From assembly GCA_022925895.1 (NCBI GenBank), contig JAKSYS010000711.1, positions 1 to 31,404 on the forward strand: a stretch of 31,404 nucleotides of DNA, in the 5' to 3' direction. This document shows, piece after piece, positions 20,010 through 28,419 of this stretch. The DNA comes from Fragilaria crotonensis (Eukaryota; Bacillariophyta; Fragilariophyceae; Fragilariales; Fragilariaceae). Below the pieces are notes generated by a model. The model made no database searches, had not been told where the DNA came from, and worked only from the letters and a program-made list of their open reading frames with translations. Both the position numbers and the translations under genes were made by a program. Within the stretch, counting starts at the first letter, position 1. The number at the start of each line of letters is the position of its first letter.

Positions 20010-23000
20010 CTTTTGAGCAACTGTTTGAAAGACTGGAGCCAGATGTGTGCTTTACTGGGTCGCACTCTCTCGCAGAGTTGGAGAAGAAATCAATAATTGG
20101 AATTTTGATATCTTCTGTATTTGGAATGTCTGATACCTCGATGCTTCTGACGAGAACCATTCTGTCCCTCGCACGCGACAATGCCACATTCGCACGCTGT
20201 GCATGGAACAGTTGGTTCTGGGTTGGAACACTCCCGGGAGAGCACACCATGCTCAAGAAAATCACATCTCTTTCTGCGCCCTGGAAATTCGGCGGCTCTC
20301 CAATCAAAATGTTGTGCTCTTTATACTTTTGGGGTCCGATTGCGTCAAGGAGGCGACCACGAATCAAGCGACTCTGTTCTTCGCCCATTAGGGATATTAC
20401 ACCAATGCTTCTGGGGAAAGCTGAAGATGTTGTGGAATTAATGAACTCCTTAATCATCTTCACGATGACGTCGCACTCCTTCTTGTTCGACTTGCCGTCC
20501 TTGAGTCCGGTTCGAACTTTCACATCAACAATGGAAGGGATCAATCTTTCATCCCTTGCCGGCAACCGAAGAGGTATTAACTTCCCATCATAGAATACAT
20601 CGTTACTGAAAGCGATGATTTCAGGAGCACATCTGAAGTGTTCGCACAGAACAGCCCTTCCCTGAGGAAATCCTTGCGCGCACAAGTCGAAAAAGCTTTG
20701 ACCGGGCAGCAGAGAGTCCTTGAGCGGTGAGTGCGGCAATGCGGCTCGTAAACTATCAATCTGAGTCTCAGAAACAAAGCTTTCGGTAGGGCTCACTTGC
20801 TTGCCATCTCCAACAATGAACCATTGCTTACCACGGAGCATTCCTGGCAGGAGGGTCACGTCACTCTGCGAAGCCTCATCCACAATTACAAGATCGAAAA
20901 GACCAAGCTCTGGAGGGAGGTAGTCACTAATTTGCGACGATGTCATAATCCAACAAGGAATGAATCTGACGCATCGTTCGAAGGCATCGAGATACTCTTG
21001 ACGGTGTCGCTTCTGTCGCTGCGATAATTTCGCCATTTGAGTGGATTTGCTGAATTTGGCTTTTCCGGCAATCTGCGCGAAACGGATCAAAGCACTTTGT
21101 GCATCGGCCGAGAAAGTTTGGGACAGCTTCGTAATAACGGTTGCTTCTGTCAAATCCTTGGACAGCAACTGGAGTTGGGCAGTGATTCGACCACGGTGGG
21201 CATCAAAAGCCTCTTCAGGTTCACTACCTAGATTCAAGGTCCACGCCAGTGATTTCATCGTTCCAGCCTTTTCTAGGAGTTCCAGAAACGATCGCTTCAA
21301 CCTGAGTTTTAATCCTTGCGATCGAAATACTTGGTTCCTTGGCCATTGATCTCGTGCCATAAGGGGGTCGAGGGCATCCGACTTGAATGCGTGAAGTGCT
21401 TGCTCTTGTTGCATCGCGCGGAGGATTATTTTCCATTCGGTGCGCGTCTTGGGCTCCACACTGTCGAATCTGATGGCGCCGATGGATGCGTCAAGGTGTG
21501 AGATTTCTTGAATTGCGCCCGTCAATGTGCCCAACAGCGGAACACCTGCCACCGCTCTTGTGGCTGCTGACTTCAAAGAAGAGAAAGATTCTCCAGCCAT
21601 CGCAGCAACTCCGGTAATCAAGGAACCAGCGACGGGGGTCGTGTAACCAGAGATTCGTTCTATGGGATTGGTATCGTCAATGAAAACCTTCGTTGCCCGA
21701 TGATGAAGCCTCTCAACATCAGCTGGAGTCATGGGAGAAATTGTCCTCATCAACCACGGCGCCTCACGAAGGAGATAAATAGCAATTTCGGTGGTTCGCC
21801 GACCTGCTGGACTCTGCATGAGACTTCGCTTGCGCTCACTTTGCTGGTAGGTTTTCAAGTCTATCACACGCAATTCCTGTTCCAAATCGGCGATGCTTTT
21901 CTTCAACAAGGAACATTGTTCGCTTTGAATACTTGTATTGATACAAGAAATGCGATCGGCAAGTCGTTCCACAGTCTGTTGCAACTGACGCATGCCTGTC
22001 GATTCGCTTCTCGAAACATCCACGCACAAATCTTGAACACTCTTAGGCAGACGCTGTCGCAAAACAGAGAGGGCTGGTGCTCCCTTGGAGGTCACCAAAA
22101 CTCGCTTTCCCAGGGCAAGATAGGCACAAATGATGTTGGCAATCGTGTGAGACTTGCCTGTCCCGGGAGGGCCCTCCACAACGAGGGCTGGTAGTTTGTG
22201 GACGAGGAGCATTTCTGCGATTTGGTTCTGCGTTGCCGAAGAAGCTAGTGGCAGAAGCGGCTTGGCTGGTTCAGACATTTCTGTTGAACCTTGCGTACCA
22301 AACATGGATGAAAAGGACGACCACATGCCTCCGGAAATCGGCACTTTCTCACGACTTCCCTCGACAATTTCAGACAATACCGTAGGTCCATGAGTTAGAG
22401 ACCACGAAGGGATTGGGACCATTTCTTGGACCAGAACTTTCTCAGCCAGAACAGAAGCATCTCTTGCCCAGACTGTACTCGGCTTGGGCCGCGGGTAAAC
22501 ACACCAGGCATCCTTCACAACAAGCTGATGTGGATCCTTCTTCGTTCTGGCTTGTGCACATGTTACAAACGCACCATCCGGCGACAGTTCGAGAGCCATT
22601 TTCTTTAAAAGCGGAACAAAAGTAGAGAGCTGCCCAGGCGAGATCTGATGGGTTTCCATGTCTGCAACAGTAGCGTGCAACCTGGCCAATATATCGGGCG
22701 ATCCAATAGCAGTTGTCACTTCTCGATTTAAGGTGACACCCGTGTGTGGGCGGGGTCGTACAAGCAGGGCACCGTCACGGGCGAGTTCAACCTCAACCAG
22801 AACTTCAAAGAGTGGTCCATTAACATACATCCCATCGTCCTTTTTAACACTGACGTTGCCGAACCCCCACACCAACTCTTCCTCGTGAATTTCTTGCAGC
22901 CATTCAAAGAGACTATTGTAGATTGGTTCCAAGGTGTTTCGAAGCGTTCGCTTTTGTAAATACTTGCAGTAGAGTTTAAGGAATCGCTTAATTTCTTCTT

Positions 23001-23535
23001 GAGCCGACGGAACCGTCGTTGGGTCAATCTTGGGAGCGTTCCGAATGGACTCGACAGACCCGAGTAGATCATGAATGGAAGTTCCTGGCATCATGTCAGT
23101 CCAACCTCGCAAATAGTCTCGAATCGACGCTGGTTTTCGTGATGGAGGCATATCCGGTATTGGTCGTGTCAAGCGCAGCCAACAGGGTCGCGCATCATCT
23201 GCTGTCATGTCCTCCTTGAAACTGCCGGTCGCTGTACGTTTGCGGGAAAATGATCGGAAAGTATGCTTTTGCTTGATAGCAGCGTAGAACGAAAACGGTG
23301 GAGAGTTGGAGCCGGCAGCAGGAGCAACCGAAACAATCCGTGCAAAGTCCTTTGTGGAGAATAACAGGATGGAGTCGTCGAAGTAATCAGACGTTGGAGC
23401 GACGTCGCGAACAAAGAGAGGGTAATTGTTTTCTGCGGAATGATGCATGTCTGCTATGTATCGTAGAATCATTGCAAGGCGCTTGCGATGGACTGTCTCC
23501 ATTTCGTCGTTCGCCCTCTTCTGTGAGCGCAACAT
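19990..23535 (-). CDS. UPF1-like superfamily 1 helicase (AAA_11/AAA_12 type)
   Basis: ATG at 23535; the frame runs 1181 aa to a TGA at 19990. Helicase motifs: Walker A VVEGPPGTGKSHTIANI (about residue 455), Walker B/DEAA-type VIVDEASQSD (about 885), motif III FIVGDGKQVSP, then EHFRCAPEIIAFSN, FQGAERDVIFLSMV, and VALSRARDRMVLVRS (about 1118). About 430 residues separate motifs I and II, so a large insertion interrupts the first RecA domain. The N-terminal ~370 residues are helical and unassigned. This is an ATP-driven nucleic-acid helicase or translocase. The frame ends about 17 residues after the conserved PIIDFF, and nuclease-like sequence follows in another frame. Either a 46-bp intron (20010-20055, CCA/GTAAAG to CAAAAG) or a one-base shift joins them. 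Similar helicase-Vsr fusions occur in prokaryotic defence loci; the role in this eukaryote is unknown. Confidence 0.9.
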   Translation of the reverse strand: MLRSQKRANDEMETVHRKRLAMILRYIADMHHSAENNYPLFVRDVAPTSDYFDDSILLFSTKDFARIVSVAPAAGSNSPPFSFYAAIKQKHTFRSFSRKRTATGSFKEDMTADDARPCWLRLTRPIPDMPPSRKPASIRDYLRGWTDMMPGTSIHDLLGSVESIRNAPKIDPTTVPSAQEEIKRFLKLYCKYLQKRTLRNTLEPIYNSLFEWLQEIHEEELVWGFGNVSVKKDDGMYVNGPLFEVLVEVELARDGALLVRPRPHTGVTLNREVTTAIGSPDILARLHATVADMETHQISPGQLSTFVPLLKKMALELSPDGAFVTCAQARTKKDPHQLVVKDAWCVYPRPKPSTVWARDASVLAEKVLVQEMVPIPSWSLTHGPTVLSEIVEGSREKVPISGGMWSSFSSMFGTQGSTEMSEPAKPLLPLASSATQNQIAEMLLVHKLPALVVEGPPGTGKSHTIANIICAYLALGKRVLVTSKGAPALSVLRQRLPKSVQDLCVDVSRSESTGMRQLQQTVERLADRISCINTSIQSEQCSLLKKSIADLEQELRVIDLKTYQQSERKRSLMQSPAGRRTTEIAIYLLREAPWLMRTISPMTPADVERLHHRATKVFIDDTNPIERISGYTTPVAGSLITGVAAMAGESFSSLKSAATRAVAGVPLLGTLTGAIQEISHLDASIGAIRFDSVEPKTRTEWKIILRAMQQEQALHAFKSDALDPLMARDQWPRNQVFRSQGLKLRLKRSFLELLEKAGTMKSLAWTLNLGSEPEEAFDAHRGRITAQLQLLSKDLTEATVITKLSQTFSADAQSALIRFAQIAGKAKFSKSTQMAKLSQRQKRHRQEYLDAFERCVRFIPCWIMTSSQISDYLPPELGLFDLVIVDEASQSDVTLLPGMLRGKQWFIVGDGKQVSPTESFVSETQIDSLRAALPHSPLKDSLLPGQSFFDLCAQGFPQGRAVLCEHFRCAPEIIAFSNDVFYDGKLIPLRLPARDERLIPSIVDVKVRTGLKDGKSNKKECDVIVKMIKEFINSTTSSAFPRSIGVISLMGEEQSRLIRGRLLDAIGPQKYKEHNILIGEPPNFQGAERDVIFLSMVCSPGSVPTQNQLFHAQRANVALSRARDRMVLVRSIEVSDIPNTEDIKIPIIDFFSNSARECDPVKHTSGSSLSNSCSKDVQTIP

Positions 23536-23639
23536 CGTGCCACTGCTTCACTTTTCCTTCGACGTAAGGGGATTACGGGCATGAGCAATGAGCAGAAGGG
23601 TGTATCGATTATGCGGCACCTCCAGTCAGTCACGCGGAG

Positions 23640-23930
23640 TGGCATTGCGCAGTACTTGGAGTATTCGACTTATTTTGTACTGGAGTACTAGCGTACTTGG
23701 TACCAGGTACTGGTACTGTATCACTCCAGTCTCCAGTACGCCGAATGTAGCAACAGTAGGGTTGTACAGTGTACAGTGTACTACTTCCAGTACCACCTCC
23801 GCTATATCTTCGTCATGGGTTTGGTTGTTGGGGAGCCCGTGTATGTACCCTAATCAAGCCAGCCATCACATGCCGTAGTGTACGGGAGTACAGAGATCTA
23901 CTTACTACTGGTACACTGTATGGTATATTT
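23640..23930. repeat. GTAC/GGTACC-rich palindromic intergenic tract
   Basis: Words such as CTGGAGTACTAG, TTGGTACCAGGTACTGGTAC and ACAGTGTACAGTGTAC are packed closely, so the tract can form many small overlapping hairpins. Similar but shorter tracts occur in other intergenic regions of this window and not in the coding regions I read. Confidence 0.6.
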
Positions 23931-24208
23931 ATCCTCAGAACAGCAGTCTGAGATTCGTAGGTAAACTTGATGTGTAACTTAATTTGCAATCTAATTTGTG
24001 GAGTCGATTTTTTTAGAAAAGCTCGATCGGCTCGATTAGGGGACATACACGGCCTCCCTGACGGGTGACGGGTCACAGAACGTGTACTGCGAATTCCACG
24101 TGGCATGCCGATGCACCACCTATGATTTTTTCAAATTCTGTGCCCGCACTCCACACTCCACAGGCAATAGGGGCCACGCGCCATGTTCCATACATATGTA
24201 GGATTTTG

Positions 24209-24229
24209 CGGACCTTCCAGGAAGGTCCG
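24209..24229. repeat. Perfect hairpin, 10-bp arms
   Basis: An inverted repeat with arms CGGACCTTCC and GGAAGGTCCG around a single A. The 14-base word CGGACCTTCCAGGA recurs at 24814-24827, where the right arm is imperfect. The two copies bracket the TTTGCTTAC array. It could be a terminator-like hairpin, an element end or a protein site; the sequence does not decide. Confidence 0.75.
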
Positions 24230-24360
24230 GCAATACGGGCGAAGTCCTGAATAAAGGAAGTATGCGCGCCCGCCGGGAGGGAAACAAGTTCCGATCGATG
24301 TCTGGCTGGCGCAAAATTGGATGTGCCGGCGTGGTGGTGACACGGCTGACGTCTGTAAGA

Positions 24361-24680
24361 AAATTTGCGTACAGCGAAAAAAAATTGCTTACAGAATGAA
24401 ATTGCTTACGGAATTTGCTTACCATGATAAGGGAATCTATTGTAAGCAGAAATTTGCTTACAAAATTTGCTTACTGGGAGATTAAATTTGCTTACGGGGA
24501 CTGTCTTCTCTACGTAAAAACATACCAATTTTCAAACACCTAAATAAAATTTACTTACAGCAAAGAAGAATTTGCTTACGAAAATCAAATTTGCTTACAG
24601 AAAAAATTTGCTTACAAAATTTGCTTACCGGCATAATTTGCTTACTGATTTTGCTTACTGTCATGAAAAATTTGCTTACG
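24361..24680. repeat. Irregular array of about 15 (A)TTTGCTTAC motifs
   Basis: Within 320 bp there are 11 exact TTTGCTTAC words, two ATTGCTTAC, one TTTGCGTAC and one TTTACTTAC, all on the plus strand, plus one GTAAGCAG in the opposite sense near 24442. Spacing varies from about 14 to 90 bp and spacers are unrelated except for A-richness, so this is neither a simple tandem satellite nor a CRISPR. Read on the minus strand each word is GTAAGCAAA, identical in its first bases to a 5' splice donor. No gene lies here. Confidence 0.85.
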
Positions 24681-25371
24681 ATGCAGCAACCTTGCCGGCT
24701 CGGATGGATCATTACGGTTGCTAAAATTCTCGCATCATGCAAATCGGAGCAAGGCTGACGCGCAAACTCAACTGCCCCTAACCCCTAACGGTACGGCTGG
24801 AACGTGCATGGGCCGGACCTTCCAGGAGGACCCTCCCATATTTGTGGCCTTGACGTTGTACGGAGTTCGCTGTCGGTTGATTCCCGATATACATTCATGT
24901 GCCGTTACGCCAACCTCAATGCAGCGATTTCATTGGGGTTGGAATTTAGACCTGCATTTCGGTGCCCGCTTGCAGCACATACAGTACTTAGCCGGTAATA
25001 CCGCATAATAACCCCTGTTTCACAAAAACGATTCTGTTTTTTCAAATTTCGCGCCAGCTCTGTCTGCATTTTTTAAACATATAATTCTATGTATGACATT
25101 TGACATACATGCATCCTCGTCTGTCCCGTCAATTACGTTCCGTAATTTGTACTGTACTGAATAGGAGTTAGTGTACTTGTATGCACAGGACCACCATCAC
25201 AGCCCTCTCATCGATCAAGTTCCGTGCCCCTTGAGTTGGTCAACAAGCAACAAAAGTTAAGTTCTAAAGGACAGAGGCATTGCGAAGCCCATCTTCTAAC
25301 GAAGAAGCCCCGTCGCTGGAACGCAGCAGCGGTACTCGGAACCGGAGCACCCCCGAGCAAGCGGCACGGCG

Positions 25372-27324
25372 ATGGAGGTAACAAGCTCTGGTTCACCGAG
25401 TAATGACAATGATATCTGCCACAACCTTCTGACGCTTTCATCTCCAACGTCGTCGGAAGGTTATTTCGACTCTCCCGTGGGAAGCACTGTTGGAGACGGT
25501 ATTAGCAAGATACGGTCTGATGAGAAGAGGAGCAATTCCACTGCAGATGGTATTGTCAGTGACGAGAGTGTTGAGAGTAGTCAATCGGAAAACGAATACT
25601 GGCATACGCGTCAACTGATAGTTACGCGACTCTTTCCAGGCGCGAACGAGGAGAACCATGTGGATCACACCGCTCCCGAAATACCGACAGCTGATGCGGC
25701 AATCAGCCCATTCACAAGAGAATTGATTACACGTTCGAGACAAGAGATGGAGCGTCGTCGACAAAAACGACTGTTAAATGCTTTTCAATCATCAAACACT
25801 CGACCGTCGATTTCCGATCTGATTATTCTAGAAGAAACACCTTCGACTAGCATACAACAAGACGCTGCTGATTTGTCTTCTCAACCACTTTCGCCCGAAA
25901 ATCCATTCGACAACCTCGCACTAGTGGCTGAATATTTCCCAGAAGGAGTGGTCTCGGTCGATGAATCATCTCGAGTGATTAATAGCAGCCATGATGAGCA
26001 ATCAAACACAAAGTCTAAAGCAGTGAGCGACAACATCGTCGTGATTTCAAGCGGTGCAGAAGAAACACATGACTTGGAGTCAGCAGCGACAGCAGCCGTT
26101 TTTGACATGAAGCTGGACCATGTTGAACCAGAGTCAGCGCTATCGGATGTTGGAGACACCCCGGTTGATGTTCCAGCGTCATGTCCGGATCGATCTCAAG
26201 GCAACGACAGCCAAGACGAGCACGCGGACGCAGAAGAGACAACGACATATTATGATCTTGTTGACAAAAGCACAAACTCTGAGCTCGCTGCGGCAGCCAT
26301 CGAAATTGAACGGAACGAGGATGCCACGTCGACACTTCCAGACTTGACAGAAACGGTAGCTGATCGTTCAATGTCACGGGAGGACCGATCTCAAGGTAAC
26401 GCCAGCGACGAGGAGCAAATGGAAACAAAAGACACAATGACGAATTATGACGTTGTTGTTTCGAACGTCGACGACGACCCAAGTTGTATGTCAGGGCCCT
26501 ACGAATTCGTCGGTGACACGAAAGATGATGAATCTGGAACGTCTACTTCCAACCCATCTCAACGTGATATGAGGAAAAATCAAGATAATTTGGTCGTGAA
26601 CAAATACTCAAGAACGACGAGCTTAGATTTTGACGCCGTTTTTGGTCCGACAAGGAAGCGCAGCGCAGTCTCAAGGCAAGAGTCGTCGCCCCAATCCATG
26701 CCGTCGTCGCTGTCCTTGTCAAAACTTGTGTTTGGCGATCAACGCGATCCTTGTTGTTCTGGTCGTCGCTGGTGGTTGCTGTTCTTGGCATTTGTCGTGC
26801 TGCTTGTGATTATCGTCGCCGCACTGGTTGGCAGACAGTCCACGACCCCGACGTCCTCGGTAGTATTAACAACGATTCCGTCAAGCGCGCCATCGACAGC
26901 ACCCTCATTCTCCCCATCGACATGGAGTCCCACCACAAGTCCAACGACAGTACCCTCGGCTCCGACAACACCTGCACCAATGTTCCCACCATTTGCGTTT
27001 ACGCTGACGTTTCCACCATATGGTTGGTCAAGCATGACAGAAACTCCAGTCAACATGCTGGCTCCGCCCACAGCGGCTAGTCCTGTGATTATTGCACTAG
27101 CACCAATGCGTTTGGCGTCCCAAGCGCCGGCGGCAACACCAACAACAATCAGCGGCGGAAGCGGGGCTTCATCACAACAATTTCCGCCATTCCCCTTGTC
27201 TATTTTGACGTATCCGCCGTTTACAGAAGTTCGACCATCGGGTAGAAACTTGCGCTCTCGGTTACTGACAACTGCAGAGAAATCGGAGTCGAATGAAGGG
27301 GATCTTGTACAACAGCAGGGCTAA
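25372..27324 (+). CDS. Type II membrane protein with acidic cytosolic region and Pro/Ser/Thr-rich exterior, unknown function
   Basis: Starts at ATG 25372 and runs 650 aa in one exon. Residues 1-460 are Ser, Asp and Glu rich and probably disordered. They include a SUMO-interaction-like NIVVISSGAEE and two diverged copies of a unit of roughly 60-70 residues containing DRSQGN, followed by an acidic stretch and T-Y-D-(L/V)-V (about 265-300 and 335-370). A single hydrophobic span WWLLFLAFVVLLVIIVAALV (about 465-485) follows. Outside is a low-complexity spacer (SSAPSTAPSFSPSTWSPTTS) and two similar aromatic blocks, FPPFAFTLTFPPYGW and FPPFPLSILTYPPF. Many diatom surface proteins share the acidic region, span and SxPS spacer but then carry leucine-rich repeats or enzyme domains; here there is none. 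Cell-surface or cell-wall location is inferred. Confidence 0.82.
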   Translation: MEVTSSGSPSNDNDICHNLLTLSSPTSSEGYFDSPVGSTVGDGISKIRSDEKRSNSTADGIVSDESVESSQSENEYWHTRQLIVTRLFPGANEENHVDHTAPEIPTADAAISPFTRELITRSRQEMERRRQKRLLNAFQSSNTRPSISDLIILEETPSTSIQQDAADLSSQPLSPENPFDNLALVAEYFPEGVVSVDESSRVINSSHDEQSNTKSKAVSDNIVVISSGAEETHDLESAATAAVFDMKLDHVEPESALSDVGDTPVDVPASCPDRSQGNDSQDEHADAEETTTYYDLVDKSTNSELAAAAIEIERNEDATSTLPDLTETVADRSMSREDRSQGNASDEEQMETKDTMTNYDVVVSNVDDDPSCMSGPYEFVGDTKDDESGTSTSNPSQRDMRKNQDNLVVNKYSRTTSLDFDAVFGPTRKRSAVSRQESSPQSMPSSLSLSKLVFGDQRDPCCSGRRWWLLFLAFVVLLVIIVAALVGRQSTTPTSSVVLTTIPSSAPSTAPSFSPSTWSPTTSPTTVPSAPTTPAPMFPPFAFTLTFPPYGWSSMTETPVNMLAPPTAASPVIIALAPMRLASQAPAATPTTISGGSGASSQQFPPFPLSILTYPPFTEVRPSGRNLRSRLLTTAEKSESNEGDLVQQQG

Positions 27325-27448
27325 ATCATGGGGTTTGGGGGGTCTACACTGGTAGTTAAATACTAGATAGGCCAAGTTCAGTTGTTGTACTATTGCTGAC
27401 AAAGTTTCTTTAGGTAACACGCATAGTTGCGAAGTTTGATTCATACTT

Positions 27449-27667
27449 TTAAAATACGTTCTTGTAACGACGATCGCCTGTTGTTGCCATTTCAGCTCGA
27501 ATCAAGGTGTAAATTCCCAGCGGAATAAAAACAAGAGTGACAAGAACGGTTGGAAGCTTTTCTTGGTCCATCTTGAAAGACTTCTCCGTAATTTCACGTT
27601 TGCCGTTCCATTCCTCGACATACTTGTTTTTCTTCACCTTGAGTTTGGAAGGAAACCCACCAGCCAT
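27449..27667 (-). CDS. Small one-pass membrane protein (72 aa)
   Basis: ATG at 27667, stop at 27449. It has a basic N-terminus (MAGGFPSKLKVKKNKYVEEW), a charged middle (NGKREITEKSF), one hydrophobic segment (LPTVLVTLVFIPLGIYTLI) and a short polar end with GDRRYKNVF. Size and layout are like small accessory subunits of mitochondrial respiratory complexes, but I cannot name a family, so this is only a suggestion. It reads toward the type II membrane protein gene, with 124 bp between their stops, and an ACTACCGGTAG palindrome lies about 43 bp upstream of its ATG. Confidence 0.7.
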   Translation of the reverse strand: MAGGFPSKLKVKKNKYVEEWNGKREITEKSFKMDQEKLPTVLVTLVFIPLGIYTLIRAEMATTGDRRYKNVF

Positions 27668-28419
27668 GGTGCGACGACTAAAATTTTAACACAAAAGAAA
27701 ATGAGAGACTACCGGTAGACACATGCAAAATTGGGAGGGCAGTTGAACGATCCAACGACAGACGATGACAGCAGAAACATGAGCAACTGAATCCCTCTCT
27801 CTATGGACGTTGATTCCACAGCCGTTCCATTCACCTCAAACCAATGATGTCACCTACCCAAGCAAAGGAGATGCGATTCTCCGGATCAACGATGGTTTCA
27901 GCATGGTGAACGACGGAGACTGAGATGTGTGCAACCGAGTGGGACAACGGTTTTACTTTGAGAGAGCTCGTGACATCGAACCTGTGCTGACGTGTGCAGT
28001 GTAGTACGACAGTATCTAAAAAACACTGGTAGTGAATGTGCATTTAGTGCTCGAGTTGGCGTCTATGTACCGGGTAATCCAGTACTAGTACTGGAGTACT
28101 CCGAGTACGTAACAAGGACACAGAGGAATAAGGAATCCACGTTGTCTACTAGCCACTCGTAGCGGTAGGGCGGGGAGTTCATGTTTGCAAATCCGACTCT
28201 CGTCCTGCCTCCCTTGCGTCTTGCGCCTCGAATCACACCGTCACACCGAAACGACGTCCTTGTCCCAGCGATAGATGTCTACTCCAACGTTTTCGACAAA
28301 ATCGATCACTGGTTGAATGCTGATTGATCATATGCCTGTGCCTCGAAACTCGTATAATCCTTCCGATCGTTTAGCTCCTTGCCCGTCTATCTCATAAGCT
28401 ATACAGACAGACCATCATC
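27668..28419. other. Intergenic region with divergent promoters
   Basis: It separates the minus-strand small protein from the plus-strand ISY1 gene, so both promoters must lie here. No open frame is convincing. Visible features are the ACCGGT palindrome near 27712 and a GTAC-rich run at about 28063-28108 (CCAGTACTAGTACTGGAGTACT). No TATA box could be assigned with confidence. Confidence 0.5.

Larger units (their letters stand above)
23536..25371. other. Gene-free region with GTAC palindromes and TTTGCTTAC array
   Basis: No credible gene. From about 23640 to 23930 it is packed with GTAC, CCAGTAC and GGTACC words. From 24209 to 24827 it has a hairpin motif at both ends and an array of TTTGCTTAC words between them. 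The right part, 24830-25371, shows no structure beyond AT-rich tracts and must include the promoter and leader of the gene starting at 25372. Confidence 0.55.

Noticed and set aside
19406-20593. 395-codon plus-strand frame opposite the helicase-nuclease gene
   Set aside because: It is antisense to clear helicase and nuclease motifs and has no domain of its own; the Ile-rich part is the complement of Asp codons.
24361-24680. CRISPR array or simple satellite
   Set aside because: The repeat word is only 9-11 bases, spacing is irregular, and the window is eukaryotic.
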